Below are positions 30,920-39,664 of a DNA stretch of 64,000 nt, in pieces. A program made the position numbers and the translations under genes. Under the pieces are notes generated by a model. The model worked only from the letters and a program-made list of their open reading frames with translations, was not told the DNA's origin and did no database searches. The DNA is from Phenylobacterium sp. J426 (lineage in GTDB: Bacteria; Pseudomonadota; Alphaproteobacteria; Caulobacterales; Caulobacteraceae), in assembly GCF_024699945.1 (NCBI RefSeq), contig NZ_JAJOMY010000001.1, positions 1,612,001 through 1,676,000 on the forward strand, in the 5' to 3' direction. Each line of letters begins with the position of its first letter. The stretch's first letter is position 1.

Positions 30920-32551
30920 ATGGAACGACTCTCGATCAGCGAACTCGCGCTCGCCGCGCCGACGGTGGGCGCCGACATCCTGCCGATCCGGCTGGACGAC
31001 CTCGCCGGCCAGGCGACCTGGGCCGGCAAGCCCATCTTCACGCTGGAGCAGGTGATCGGCCAGCTCGATGGCGGCGCCGCCATCGGCGGGAAGACCATCA
31101 CCTACACGTTCTTCGACGGGAAGCACCCGATCGGCATCTACCACAATCCGAACTACGCAGAGTATTTCCCGGAGCCCATGGGGTTCACGGCGTTCAGCGA
31201 GGCGCAGCGTGAGGCCGCCCGCCTCGCCATGGCGTTGTGGGACGACCTGATCGCGCCCTCGATCGTCGAGAAGAACGGCGCCGGCGCCGACATCACGCTG
31301 GCGAACACCTCGACCGGTCCCGCCCAGGCCTGGGCCTATTACGGTTCCAACAGCGGCCCGAAGTACCAGGGCGACGTCTGGATCGCGGATCCGGCCGAGA
31401 ACTGGACGAACAACTGGCTGAACTACAACGGCTACGGGTTCACCACCCTGGTGCATGAGATCGGCCACTCCCTGGGGCTCAGCCACCCGGGCGAGTACAA
31501 TTTCGGCGACGACAACGATGGCGACGGGCTGCCGGACCCGATCACCTACGAGGGCGACGCGTTCTACGCCCAGGACACCGAGCAGTTCTCGATCATGTCC
31601 TACTTCGATCCGCGGAAGTCGGGAGCCTTGCCCGTGGACGTCGAAACCGGTCTGCTGGGCAACGCCCAGACGCCGATGGTGCACGACATCTATGTGATCC
31701 AGCAGAAGTACGGCGCCGATCCGACCACCCGCGTCGGCGACACGACCTACGGCTTCAACGCGAACGCCGGCCGCGACATCTACGACTTCTCGTCCAACCA
31801 GACACCGTACTTGGCGATCTACGACGCCGGCGGCCATGACACTCTGGATCTGTCGGGCGCCGAGGCCGGCGTCTTCATCGACCTGCGGCCCGGCAGCTAT
31901 TCGTCCATCGCGGTCCGGCCGACCCTCGCCGAGGCCAACGCGGCGACACAGGTCTTCAACGCGGCGACCGACGCCGCCCAGGGCGACTTCGCGCTATGGA
32001 CCCAGGCGGGCCTGGACAACTTCCTGAACAGCATCTCCAACACCGTGGCCAACCAGATCGCCGCGTTCACCGGCGTCACCGGCGTGCGGGCGCTGTCCTT
32101 CGCGAACGTCGGCATCGCCTACAACACGGTGATCGAGGACGCCGTCGGCGGCTCGCAGCGCGACTACCTGGTGGGCAACCACGTCGGCAATCGGCTTACC
32201 GGCAACGGCGGCGACGACGTGCTGAACGGACTGGGTGGCGACGACACGCTGTCGGGCGGCGCCGGCGCCGACGAGTTCCGCTTCACTGCCCTTGGCGGGA
32301 CTGACCGGATCACCGACTTCGAGCAGGGCGTGGACCGCCTGAACCTCAGCGAGATCGACGCCGACACCACGAGGGCCGGCGATCAGGCTTTCACTCTCGT
32401 CGCGGCCTTCACGGGGGTCGCCGGGCAGGCCGTGCTGAGCTACGCCGGCGGGCTGTCGACCTTGCGGCTCGACGTGAACGGCGACGGCCGCTCCGACCTC
32501 GACATCGTCATGACCGGCAGGGTGACCGACACCGGCAACTGGCTGCTCTGA
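30920..32551 (+). CDS. Serralysin-type (M10) metalloprotease with RTX repeats
   Basis: A 543-residue protein without a Sec signal, as expected for type I secretion. The catalytic zinc site is HEIGHSLGLSH at 179-189, with the Met-turn SIMSYF around residue 226. The C-terminal region has calcium-binding RTX nonapeptides (GNGGDDVLNGLGGDDTLSGG, near residues 428-450). A beta-strand secretion end with LRLDVNGDGRSDLDIVM follows. Only about three RTX repeats are present, fewer than in classical serralysins. No type I secretion genes are in the window. The AGGGA at 30915-30919 abuts the ATG, so the start is not certain. Confidence 0.9.
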   Translation: MERLSISELALAAPTVGADILPIRLDDLAGQATWAGKPIFTLEQVIGQLDGGAAIGGKTITYTFFDGKHPIGIYHNPNYAEYFPEPMGFTAFSEAQREAARLAMALWDDLIAPSIVEKNGAGADITLANTSTGPAQAWAYYGSNSGPKYQGDVWIADPAENWTNNWLNYNGYGFTTLVHEIGHSLGLSHPGEYNFGDDNDGDGLPDPITYEGDAFYAQDTEQFSIMSYFDPRKSGALPVDVETGLLGNAQTPMVHDIYVIQQKYGADPTTRVGDTTYGFNANAGRDIYDFSSNQTPYLAIYDAGGHDTLDLSGAEAGVFIDLRPGSYSSIAVRPTLAEANAATQVFNAATDAAQGDFALWTQAGLDNFLNSISNTVANQIAAFTGVTGVRALSFANVGIAYNTVIEDAVGGSQRDYLVGNHVGNRLTGNGGDDVLNGLGGDDTLSGGAGADEFRFTALGGTDRITDFEQGVDRLNLSEIDADTTRAGDQAFTLVAAFTGVAGQAVLSYAGGLSTLRLDVNGDGRSDLDIVMTGRVTDTGNWLL

Positions 32552-32611
32552 GCGGAACCGCCGAACGTCCGCCGTGTTGCCTTCCAGATGGTCCAACCTC
32601 TGGAGTCGGCG

Positions 32612-32950
32612 ATGCGGCGGATGTTCGTCCTGATCGGCGCGGGCTTGGTGCTGAGCGGCTGCGCCACATCTCCGCGGGAGACGGTGCTCACGCTCGACAG
32701 CACCGACCGCAAGTGGACCTCCAAACGTTGCGTGGAGGCGCGCAAGGAAGCGGCCCGGTTCGACGAGAACAAGGAAGGCCACGCCGTCATCAAGATCGTC
32801 GGGAACCTGATCGTGCCGTTCGCCGGGACCGCCACCTCCTTCGCCATGAACCGCCTGCGCGACGATGAGCGGGAGGAACTGAACCGCAAGATGAGGGCGG
32901 CCTGCATCTCCGACCCGCTCGGCGAGAAGCCGCGCGTTGCCACGCGCTAG
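32612..32950 (+). CDS. Small lipoprotein, function unknown
   Basis: A 112-residue protein with a lipoprotein signal: RMFVLIGAGLVLSGCATSPR, lipobox LSGC with Cys at about residue 17. The rest is soluble, with a short hydrophobic stretch (KIVGNLIVPFAGTATSFAM) near the middle. GGAG (32602-32605) and ATG 32612 fix the start. It abuts the LigD stop on the opposite strand (no gap). I recognise no domain. Confidence 0.75.
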   Translation: MRRMFVLIGAGLVLSGCATSPRETVLTLDSTDRKWTSKRCVEARKEAARFDENKEGHAVIKIVGNLIVPFAGTATSFAMNRLRDDEREELNRKMRAACISDPLGEKPRVATR

Positions 32951-35566
32951 CTATTTCAGCTTCCGGATCGCGTCCTTCAGCGGCCGCTCAGCGTCGCAAT
33001 AGTCCGCCCACGCCTTGGTCTTCTTCAGCAGCGCCGGTGCGGTTCGGATCGTCCATTTCTTCGGGTCCAGGCCGGGCTTGACCAGATCCCAGGTCAGCGG
33101 GAACGACACCGGCGCCAGCGGCCGGCCCCGCGGCGAGAGCGGAGCCACCGCCGTCGACATCCGGTCGTTGCGCAGGTAGTCGAGGAAGATCCGCCCCTTG
33201 CGCTTGGCCTTGGCCATGTTGACCACGTACTTGTCGGGCGCATCGGCGGCGATCGCCAGGCAGACGTCCTGGGCGAATTTCTTGGCCGTCTTCCAGTCCA
33301 TCTTCTTGTCCGCGGTCAGCGGAGTCACGACGTGCAGCCCCTTGCCGCCGGTGGTCTTGCAGAAGGCGACCAGCCCCAGCGCCTCCAGCCGTGCCTTCAC
33401 CTCCAGCGCGCCTTCGATCACTCGGGTGAAGGGAATGTCCTCGTCCGGATCGAGGTCGAAGATCAGGCGGCCGGGAACCTCGGGCTGGAAGGGCTGGCAG
33501 CCCCAGGGGTGGTATTCCACGGCGCCGATCTGGGCCATCGCCGCCAGCGCCTCGATCCGGTCGATCTGCAGATAGGGCTTGTGGTCGCCGAACACCTGCA
33601 CCTCGGAAATCAGGGCGGAGGAGCCCTTGCCGGCGTGCCGCTGGAAGAACCTCTGCTCGCCGGTGATGCCGTCGGGCATGCGGATGATCGAACAGGGCCT
33701 GCCCTTGATGTGCTCCATCATCCAGGGGCCGACCTCCTCCAGGTACCGCGCGAGATCCAGCTTGGTGACGACGCCACCCTTGCCGTCGTCCGGCCACAGC
33801 GGCTTGTCCGGGTTCGACAGGACCACGCCCATGACCACGTTGGAGCCGGCCTTCGACTTGGCGGCCGCCTTCAGCTTCGGGGAGGCTTTCGGCTCGGGTT
33901 CGGCGAGCTCGGTCTTGGCCGGGACTTCCGCCTCCACCTCCTTGGCGGGCTTGTCCTCGCGCAGGCCCTTGAAGCTGCCCTGGCGGACGTTGCCGTCGCC
34001 GGTGAAGCCGGCGAACTCGATCTCGGCCACGAGCTCTGGCCGCGCCCAGTTGATGTCGCCCGACTTCTTCGGCGCGTTCGGGCCAGTGAACGGGCTCTTC
34101 TCGGACGCGACCTTCTCCAGCCGGGGCAGGACGCGCGCTACGGTGTCCCGCCCGAAGCCGGTGCCGACGCGGCCGACATAAACCAGTCGCCCGTCCCGGT
34201 TCACGCCCACCAGCAGCGATCGGAGCTGACCGCGCTCGCCGGTCCACCCCCCGATCACCACCTCGTGCCCGGCGCGGCATTTCGACTTCTGCCAGGTGTC
34301 GGTGCGGCCCGACCGATAGGGCGCGTCGATACGCTTCGACACGATGCCCTCCAGCGACATGCGGCACGCCGACTGCAGCACCGCATCGCCCGCGGTCTCG
34401 AAGTGATCCACATAACGGATCCGGCGCTGCAACGGCTTGCCGGCAGCCTGGACCACCGCCTCCAGTCGCGCCTTGCGATCGCGCAAAGGCAGGTTGCGCA
34501 GATCCTCGCCCTCCAAAACCAGGGCGTCGAAGACGAAGAACACCAGATCCTGGGTCCTGCCCTCGGACAGCGCCGCCTGCAGGGCCGGGAAATCGGGCGA
34601 CCCGTTGTGGTCGAGCGCGCAGGCTTCGCCGTCGTAGAGACCGTCCGGGAGGACCTTCGCGTCGCCGGCGATCTCCTTGAACTTGGCGGTCCAGTCGAGC
34701 CCCTTGCGGGTCTTCAGTGTGGCCTTCCCGCCTTCGACGCGCAGCTGCAACCGGTAGCCGTCGAACTTGATCTCGTGGACCCAGCCCGACCCCGGCGGCG
34801 GACGGTCGACGGACTTCGCCAACTGCGGGTCGACGAAGCCGGGCAGGCCGGCGGCCTTCAGCTTCGGCGGCGGCGCAGCCTTCTCGGCCGCCGGACGCGG
34901 CGGCTCCGTCTCGGCGCGGTTGGACTGCCAGACATCCCTGCCCGAGGCGCGGCCTCTGCCGGTCATGAACTTCGTCGGCCCCTTTCCCCGGCCCGTCTCG
35001 ATCTCCTCCATCGAGCGCCCGGAGGCGACAGAGGTGGTTTCGCCCTCGACGAGCAGTTCGCCGTGATCCTCCAGCGACCAGCCGTCATGGTGCTTGATGA
35101 GCAGCCAGTTGTCGCGCTTCTCGCGCTCGCGCCGCTTCATCCGCACCAGCACCCACGAGCCCTTCAGCCGCTCGCCGTCGAGGGTGAACTTCAGGTCGCC
35201 CTTCTTCAGCATGGCGCGCGGGTCGCCCTCGGGCTCCCAATAGCCGCGGTCCCACAGCATCACCGTGCCGCCGCCGTACTGGCCCTTCGGGATGGTGCCT
35301 TCGAAGTCGCCGTAGTCCAGCGGGTGATCCTCGGTCTGGACCGCCAGCCGGCGGTCAGCCGGGTTCAGCGACGGACCCTTGGTCACCGCCCAGGACAGGA
35401 AGACGCCGTCCAGCTCCAGCCGGAAATCGTAGTGCAGCCGGGTCGCCGCATGCTTCTGGATGACGAACCGCAGGCGCTTCGACGCCTTGGTCCTGTCCGC
35501 GCCCGCCGGCTCCGCGGTCTTCGCGAAGTCGCGCATGGAACGATACTTGGCGAGCTTGTCGGCCAC
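32951..35566 (-). CDS. ligD: DNA ligase D (PE-LIG-POL), NHEJ
   Basis: An 871-residue NHEJ enzyme with three domains. The N-terminal 3'-phosphoesterase (about 30-180) has [20 protein letters not shown] and [12 protein letters not shown]. The ATP-dependent ligase (about 240-560) has motif [10 protein letters not shown] (Lys267), DGEACAL and EGIVSKR. The C-terminal primase-like polymerase (about 590-865) has the metal motif [11 protein letters not shown]. This PE-LIG-POL order is the Pseudomonas type, not the mycobacterial order. A Lys/Ala/Pro linker (about 560-590) joins LIG to POL. It works with Ku (29794-30699). Confidence 0.96.
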   Translation of the reverse strand: MADKLAKYRSMRDFAKTAEPAGADRTKASKRLRFVIQKHAATRLHYDFRLELDGVFLSWAVTKGPSLNPADRRLAVQTEDHPLDYGDFEGTIPKGQYGGGTVMLWDRGYWEPEGDPRAMLKKGDLKFTLDGERLKGSWVLVRMKRREREKRDNWLLIKHHDGWSLEDHGELLVEGETTSVASGRSMEEIETGRGKGPTKFMTGRGRASGRDVWQSNRAETEPPRPAAEKAAPPPKLKAAGLPGFVDPQLAKSVDRPPPGSGWVHEIKFDGYRLQLRVEGGKATLKTRKGLDWTAKFKEIAGDAKVLPDGLYDGEACALDHNGSPDFPALQAALSEGRTQDLVFFVFDALVLEGEDLRNLPLRDRKARLEAVVQAAGKPLQRRIRYVDHFETAGDAVLQSACRMSLEGIVSKRIDAPYRSGRTDTWQKSKCRAGHEVVIGGWTGERGQLRSLLVGVNRDGRLVYVGRVGTGFGRDTVARVLPRLEKVASEKSPFTGPNAPKKSGDINWARPELVAEIEFAGFTGDGNVRQGSFKGLREDKPAKEVEAEVPAKTELAEPEPKASPKLKAAAKSKAGSNVVMGVVLSNPDKPLWPDDGKGGVVTKLDLARYLEEVGPWMMEHIKGRPCSIIRMPDGITGEQRFFQRHAGKGSSALISEVQVFGDHKPYLQIDRIEALAAMAQIGAVEYHPWGCQPFQPEVPGRLIFDLDPDEDIPFTRVIEGALEVKARLEALGLVAFCKTTGGKGLHVVTPLTADKKMDWKTAKKFAQDVCLAIAADAPDKYVVNMAKAKRKGRIFLDYLRNDRMSTAVAPLSPRGRPLAPVSFPLTWDLVKPGLDPKKWTIRTAPALLKKTKAWADYCDAERPLKDAIRKLK

Positions 35567-35625
35567 CGGTCACTCCCAAAGCTGCGCGGTGTCAACGCGA
35601 GCCCGGAGGCGCAAGTTGCCGGGCC

Positions 35626-37026
35626 TCAGCTGGCGAGGGCGGGTCGGGCCTGCCGAACGCCGGCCAGGGCCTGCACGAAGGCGTCCCGCCAGGCGGTGAC
35701 GTCCTCGCGCTGGACGGTGTCGAACAGGGTGGTCCAGCGCCGCACCCGCTCGGCCTTGTCCATCGCCAGCGCTCGCCTGAGCGCATCGGCCACTTCCTCG
35801 GCGCTGTTCGGATTGATCAGCAAGGCGTCCTTCATCTGGCGGGCCGCGCCCGCGAAACGCGAGAGGATCAGCACGCCGGGGTCGTCCGGATTCTGGGAGG
35901 CGACATATTCCTTCGCCACCAGGTTCATCCCGTCACGGAGCGGCGTGACGAGGCCCACCCGGGCCGCGCCGTAGATGCCGGCCAGCTCGTCGCGTCGGTA
36001 GTTCTTGTTCACGTACCGGACCGGCGCCCAGTCGACATCGGCGAAGGCGCCGTTGATCCGGCCCGACAGGCTGTCCAGCCGCTCGCGGATCTGCTGATAG
36101 GCCTCGACCGACTCCCGGCTCACCGGGGCGATCTGCAGCATCAGCACCTCGCGGCGCATGTCCGGGTTTTCGGTGAGGAACCGCTCGAAGCCGAGGAAGC
36201 GCTCTTCCAGCCCCTTCGAGTAATCCAGCCGGTCCACCCCGACGATCAGATGCCGGAACACGGTGCAGGCGGTCATCAGGTCGCGCATGCGGCGCGCCTT
36301 GGCGTTCTTCAGGAGCCGCGCGAAGTCCTCGGCGTCGATGCCGATCGGGAATGCGCCCGTTTGCACGGTCTGGCCGAACGCCTTGAGCCGGCCGGGGCCC
36401 GGCTGCACGCCGCTGGCCTCGGCCACCACATATTCCTCGAAAGCGTGCTGGAAGTCGGCGGTCTGGAAGCCCAGCAGGTCGTAGTCGAACATCGACTCCA
36501 CCAGCTCGCGATGCCGGGGCAGGTTGATGAACACCTGATGGGCTGGCCAGGGGATGTGCAGGAAGAACCCGATCCGGTTCTTGATCCCACGCTTGCGAAG
36601 CTCGCGGGCCAGCGGGATCAGGTGGTAGTCGTGGATCCAGATCAGGTCGTCCGGTTCTATCAGCGGGGCCAGGGTGTCGGCGAACCGCGCATTCACGCGC
36701 CGGTAGCCCTCGCCGTAGCTGCGGTCGAACAACGCGAGGTCGTTCCGGTAGTGGAAGAGCGGCCACAGCGTCTTGTTGGCGTAGCCGTTGTAGTACTCGT
36801 CGAGATCGGCCTCCTCGAGGTCGACCGTGGCGGCGGTGACGCCGCCCACCTTCTCGATGTTGAGCTGGCCGGTGAACTCCGGCGTCGTCCTGCCGCTCCA
36901 GCCGAACCACAGGCCCGAGTACTCCCGCAGCGCCGCGGCGAGCGCCATGGCCAGGCCGCCAACGCTTTCGTCACCCTCGCCGGACGGCGGGTTCACACGG
37001 TTGGAGACGACGATCAGCCGCGTCAT
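35626..37026 (-). CDS. otsA: Trehalose-6-phosphate synthase
   Basis: A 466-residue GT20 enzyme that makes trehalose-6-phosphate from UDP-glucose and glucose-6-phosphate. The start MTRLIVVSNRVNPPSGEGDE and WFGWSGRT are family hallmarks. DLIWIHDYHLIPLARELRKR, GFFLHIPWPAHQVF, VGVDRLDYSKGLEERFLGFE and the C-terminal LRDGMNLVAKEYVASQ all agree. The start ATG 37026 overlaps the otsB stop (ATGA), so translation is coupled. The long same-frame upstream extension to 37839 lies inside otsB in another frame and is not real. Confidence 0.96.
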   Translation of the reverse strand: MTRLIVVSNRVNPPSGEGDESVGGLAMALAAALREYSGLWFGWSGRTTPEFTGQLNIEKVGGVTAATVDLEEADLDEYYNGYANKTLWPLFHYRNDLALFDRSYGEGYRRVNARFADTLAPLIEPDDLIWIHDYHLIPLARELRKRGIKNRIGFFLHIPWPAHQVFINLPRHRELVESMFDYDLLGFQTADFQHAFEEYVVAEASGVQPGPGRLKAFGQTVQTGAFPIGIDAEDFARLLKNAKARRMRDLMTACTVFRHLIVGVDRLDYSKGLEERFLGFERFLTENPDMRREVLMLQIAPVSRESVEAYQQIRERLDSLSGRINGAFADVDWAPVRYVNKNYRRDELAGIYGAARVGLVTPLRDGMNLVAKEYVASQNPDDPGVLILSRFAGAARQMKDALLINPNSAEEVADALRRALAMDKAERVRRWTTLFDTVQREDVTAWRDAFVQALAGVRQARPALAS

Positions 37027-37772
37027 GTGGCGGCCTCCAGCCAGCTCATCACCGCGTCCACCGTCTCCAGTCGGAAGGCCGCATGGGTCTGACGCGCCGG
37101 GCCCACCAGCACGCCGAAACCGCCCAGGCGACGGACTGCGTCGAAGCCGTGCTCGTCGGTGGCGTCGTCGCCGACGAACACCGGCGTGGCGCCGGCGAAC
37201 CGTGGCGCTTCCATGAACGCGCGGACCGAGTCGCCCTTCGTCGGTCCGGGCGTGCGCAGCTCCTCCACCATGTCGCCCTCCTGAAGAACGAGGCCCGTCT
37301 CGGCGGCGATCTGATGGGCCAGTGCGCGCGCGTCGGCGGCGTAGGCGCGCGCCAGCCGGAAGTGCAGGGCGGCGCTGGATCCCTTCTCCTCGACCAGCAG
37401 GCCGGAGTCCTGCGAGGCGAACTCGCGCAGGCGGCGAACGCTGGCGGCCAGCTCCGGGTGCGGCGGGACCTCCAGCATCTGGCCGTCGAAGTCGCGCCGG
37501 ACCAGGCCGTGCACTGCGGCCACGCAGGCCACGCGCCGCTCGAGGATGCGATCGACGTCGGAAAGCGTGCGTCCGCTGACCACCGCCAAACGACCGTCCA
37601 ATCCCGCGTTCAACGCTTCGAGCAGCCGCGTGCGACGCGGTTCCGGCCGCACGTCCTGCGGCCGCGCGGCGATCGGCGCCAGCGTTCCGTCGAGATCGAG
37701 GAACAGCGCTGCGCCACCCAAGTGGAGTGGCTTGGGCGCAGGCAAACCGATCGTGAGAGCTTCTACTGACAT
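37023..37772 (-). CDS. otsB: Trehalose-6-phosphate phosphatase
   Basis: A 249-residue HAD-family phosphatase that completes trehalose synthesis. Motif I is ALFLDLDGTLAPIA (nucleophile Asp26, Asp28), motif II VVSGRTLSDVD, and motif IV VFVGDDATDEHGF. A Lys in PTGKGDS-like TPGPTKGDSVRAF serves as motif III. I chose ATG 37772 (MSVEALTIGLPAPKPL) over an earlier in-frame start because the upstream ~46 residues are low-complexity and no ribosome site is there. Order is otsB then otsA on the minus strand, divergent from zwf. Confidence 0.94.
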   Translation of the reverse strand: MSVEALTIGLPAPKPLHLGGAALFLDLDGTLAPIAARPQDVRPEPRRTRLLEALNAGLDGRLAVVSGRTLSDVDRILERRVACVAAVHGLVRRDFDGQMLEVPPHPELAASVRRLREFASQDSGLLVEEKGSSAALHFRLARAYAADARALAHQIAAETGLVLQEGDMVEELRTPGPTKGDSVRAFMEAPRFAGATPVFVGDDATDEHGFDAVRRLGGFGVLVGPARQTHAAFRLETVDAVMSWLEAAT

Positions 37773-37924
37773 TGAAGGACCCACCCCTGTGCCGGCTAAA
37801 CGCACAGGCCGCGCTTTCGATCCGGCCGGGCTCGAACACGAAGCGTCAACCGGTCTTGACGTTCGGTCAGGCTTGGCGTGCTTTCGCGCTCCTCCTCCTC
37901 GAACGCCCACTGCAAGGAATTCTC

Positions 37925-39388
37925 ATGGCCGAGACGCCGCAGGCTGACGCGATCGTGCTGTTTGGCGGCACGGGCGATCTCGCCAAGCGCATGCTGCTGC
38001 CCTCGCTCTACTTCCTCGACCAGGACGGCTTCCTGCCGGAGGGCTTCCGGATCGTTGCGACGGCCCGCCAGGACATGGGCCGCGACGCCTTCGTCGAATT
38101 GACGCACGAAATCCTAAAGGCTCGTTCCGAGGGCGTGGACGCCGCGGCATGGGACCGCTTCGCCGCGCGTCTCGACTATGTGGCGGCCGATGGCACGACT
38201 TCGGAAGGCGCTCAGGCGATCAAGGCCGCTCTGGGTTCGGCGAAGCTGCCGATCTTCTACCTGGCGATCTCCCCCAGCCTTTTCGAGAAGGTCTCGCTGT
38301 CGCTGAAGGCCGCCGGCCTGGCCACGGGCGACTCGCGCATCGTCCTGGAGAAGCCGATCGGCCGCGATCTCGAAACCTCGCGCCACATCAACGGGGTGCT
38401 GGGACAGGTCTTCGACGAACGTCAGGTGTTCCGGATCGACCACTACCTGGGCAAGGAGACCGTCCAGAACCTGATCGCACTCAGGTTCGCCAACACCCTG
38501 TTCGAGCCGCTGTGGAACAGCCTCTCCATCGACCACGTGCAGATCACGGTGGCCGAGACGGAGGGCGTCGGCGCTCGCTGGCCGTACTACGACGAATACG
38601 GCGCGCTTCGCGATATGCTCCAGAACCACATGCTGCAGCTGCTCTGCCTGGTCGCCATGGAGCCGCCGGCCGACATGGAGCCGGACTCGGTGCGAAACGA
38701 GAAGGTGAAGGTGCTGCGGTCCCTGCGCCGCTTCACCCGCGTCGACGCCGCCGACAAGTCGGTGCGCGGCCAATACACGCCGGGCGTGGTCGGCGGGAAG
38801 TCGGCCGACGCCTACGAGGCCGAGCGGGGCCAGAAGAGCGACACCGAGACCTTCGTCGCCTTGCGCGCCGACATCGACAACTGGCGCTGGGCGGGCGTGC
38901 CGTTCTTCCTGCGCACGGGTAAGCGGATGCCGGAGAAGCGCACCCAGATCTCCATCCAGTTCAAGCCCGTGCCCCATTCCATCTTCGGCCAGGCCTCGGC
39001 GCACGACCTCTCGCCGAACCGGCTGGTGATCGACCTGCAGCCGGACGAGGACATCTCGCTCACCTTGATGAACAAGGCCCCGGGCCTGAGTTCCGGCGGC
39101 ATGCGGCTGCAGTCCCTGCCGCTGTCGCTGTCCTTGCTGTCGACCTACGAGGGCCGGGGCGGCCGCCGGCGCATCGCCTACGAGCGGCTGCTGCTCGACG
39201 TGCTGTGCGGAGACGCCACCCTGTTCGTCCGTCGCGACGAGGTGGAGGAAGCCTGGCGCTGGGTGGACGGCGTCGCCGACGCCTGGGCCGAGGCCCACAT
39301 CGCACCCAAGCCCTATCCGGCCGGCAGCTGGGGTCCTTCGGGCGCCTTCGGCCTGATCGAGCGCTTCGGGAAGACCTGGTCGGACTAG
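37925..39388 (+). CDS. zwf: Glucose-6-phosphate 1-dehydrogenase
   Basis: A 487-residue enzyme that oxidises glucose-6-phosphate to 6-phosphogluconolactone with NAD(P)+. The dinucleotide site is VLFGGTGDLAKR (from residue 11), and the substrate site is RIDHYLGKE at 170-178. The ending YPAGSWGPSGAFGLIERFGK is normal. AAGGA (37914-37918) fixes ATG 37925; the longer upstream frame starts inside the otsB start region. It feeds the Entner-Doudoroff genes at 43162-47350. The last four bases overlap the convergent hypothetical. Confidence 0.97.
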   Translation: MAETPQADAIVLFGGTGDLAKRMLLPSLYFLDQDGFLPEGFRIVATARQDMGRDAFVELTHEILKARSEGVDAAAWDRFAARLDYVAADGTTSEGAQAIKAALGSAKLPIFYLAISPSLFEKVSLSLKAAGLATGDSRIVLEKPIGRDLETSRHINGVLGQVFDERQVFRIDHYLGKETVQNLIALRFANTLFEPLWNSLSIDHVQITVAETEGVGARWPYYDEYGALRDMLQNHMLQLLCLVAMEPPADMEPDSVRNEKVKVLRSLRRFTRVDAADKSVRGQYTPGVVGGKSADAYEAERGQKSDTETFVALRADIDNWRWAGVPFFLRTGKRMPEKRTQISIQFKPVPHSIFGQASAHDLSPNRLVIDLQPDEDISLTLMNKAPGLSSGGMRLQSLPLSLSLLSTYEGRGGRRRIAYERLLLDVLCGDATLFVRRDEVEEAWRWVDGVADAWAEAHIAPKPYPAGSWGPSGAFGLIERFGKTWSD

Positions 39389-39630
39389 CCGGTGTGCCCG
39401 GCCCGGGACACGGGCGTGGGTTCGCCGAAACGGAACGGGTCACGGTCCAGCGCCATCCGCACCTTGCTGATCTCGGACGAGGTCTCGAGCACCTCGACGA
39501 TGTCGTAGAAGGCCCGGGCCTCGTCGAAGGCGCCGGGCTTGGCCAGCCGGTCGGCGGCCAATTCCTGAATTCGGCTGATGACGGCGTCCGCCGCCTCCAG
39601 CGCCTCGCGCAGCTTGGCTTCCTCGGTCAT
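39385..39630 (-). CDS. Small helical hypothetical protein
   Basis: An 81-residue soluble protein. Two amphipathic helices are predicted: LREALEAADAVISRIQELAA and EARAFYDIVEVLETSSEISK. There is no membrane segment or known domain. ATG 39630 (MTEEAKL) is preferred to an upstream TTG at 39648. It is convergent with zwf (4-bp overlap) and divergent from nothing nearby; the GH15 gene lies upstream in the window on the same strand. Confidence 0.6.
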   Translation of the reverse strand: MTEEAKLREALEAADAVISRIQELAADRLAKPGAFDEARAFYDIVEVLETSSEISKVRMALDRDPFRFGEPTPVSRAGHTG

Positions 39631-39664
39631 CCCGGCATTACCCGCCAAACCTGCAAAGGTTCCG

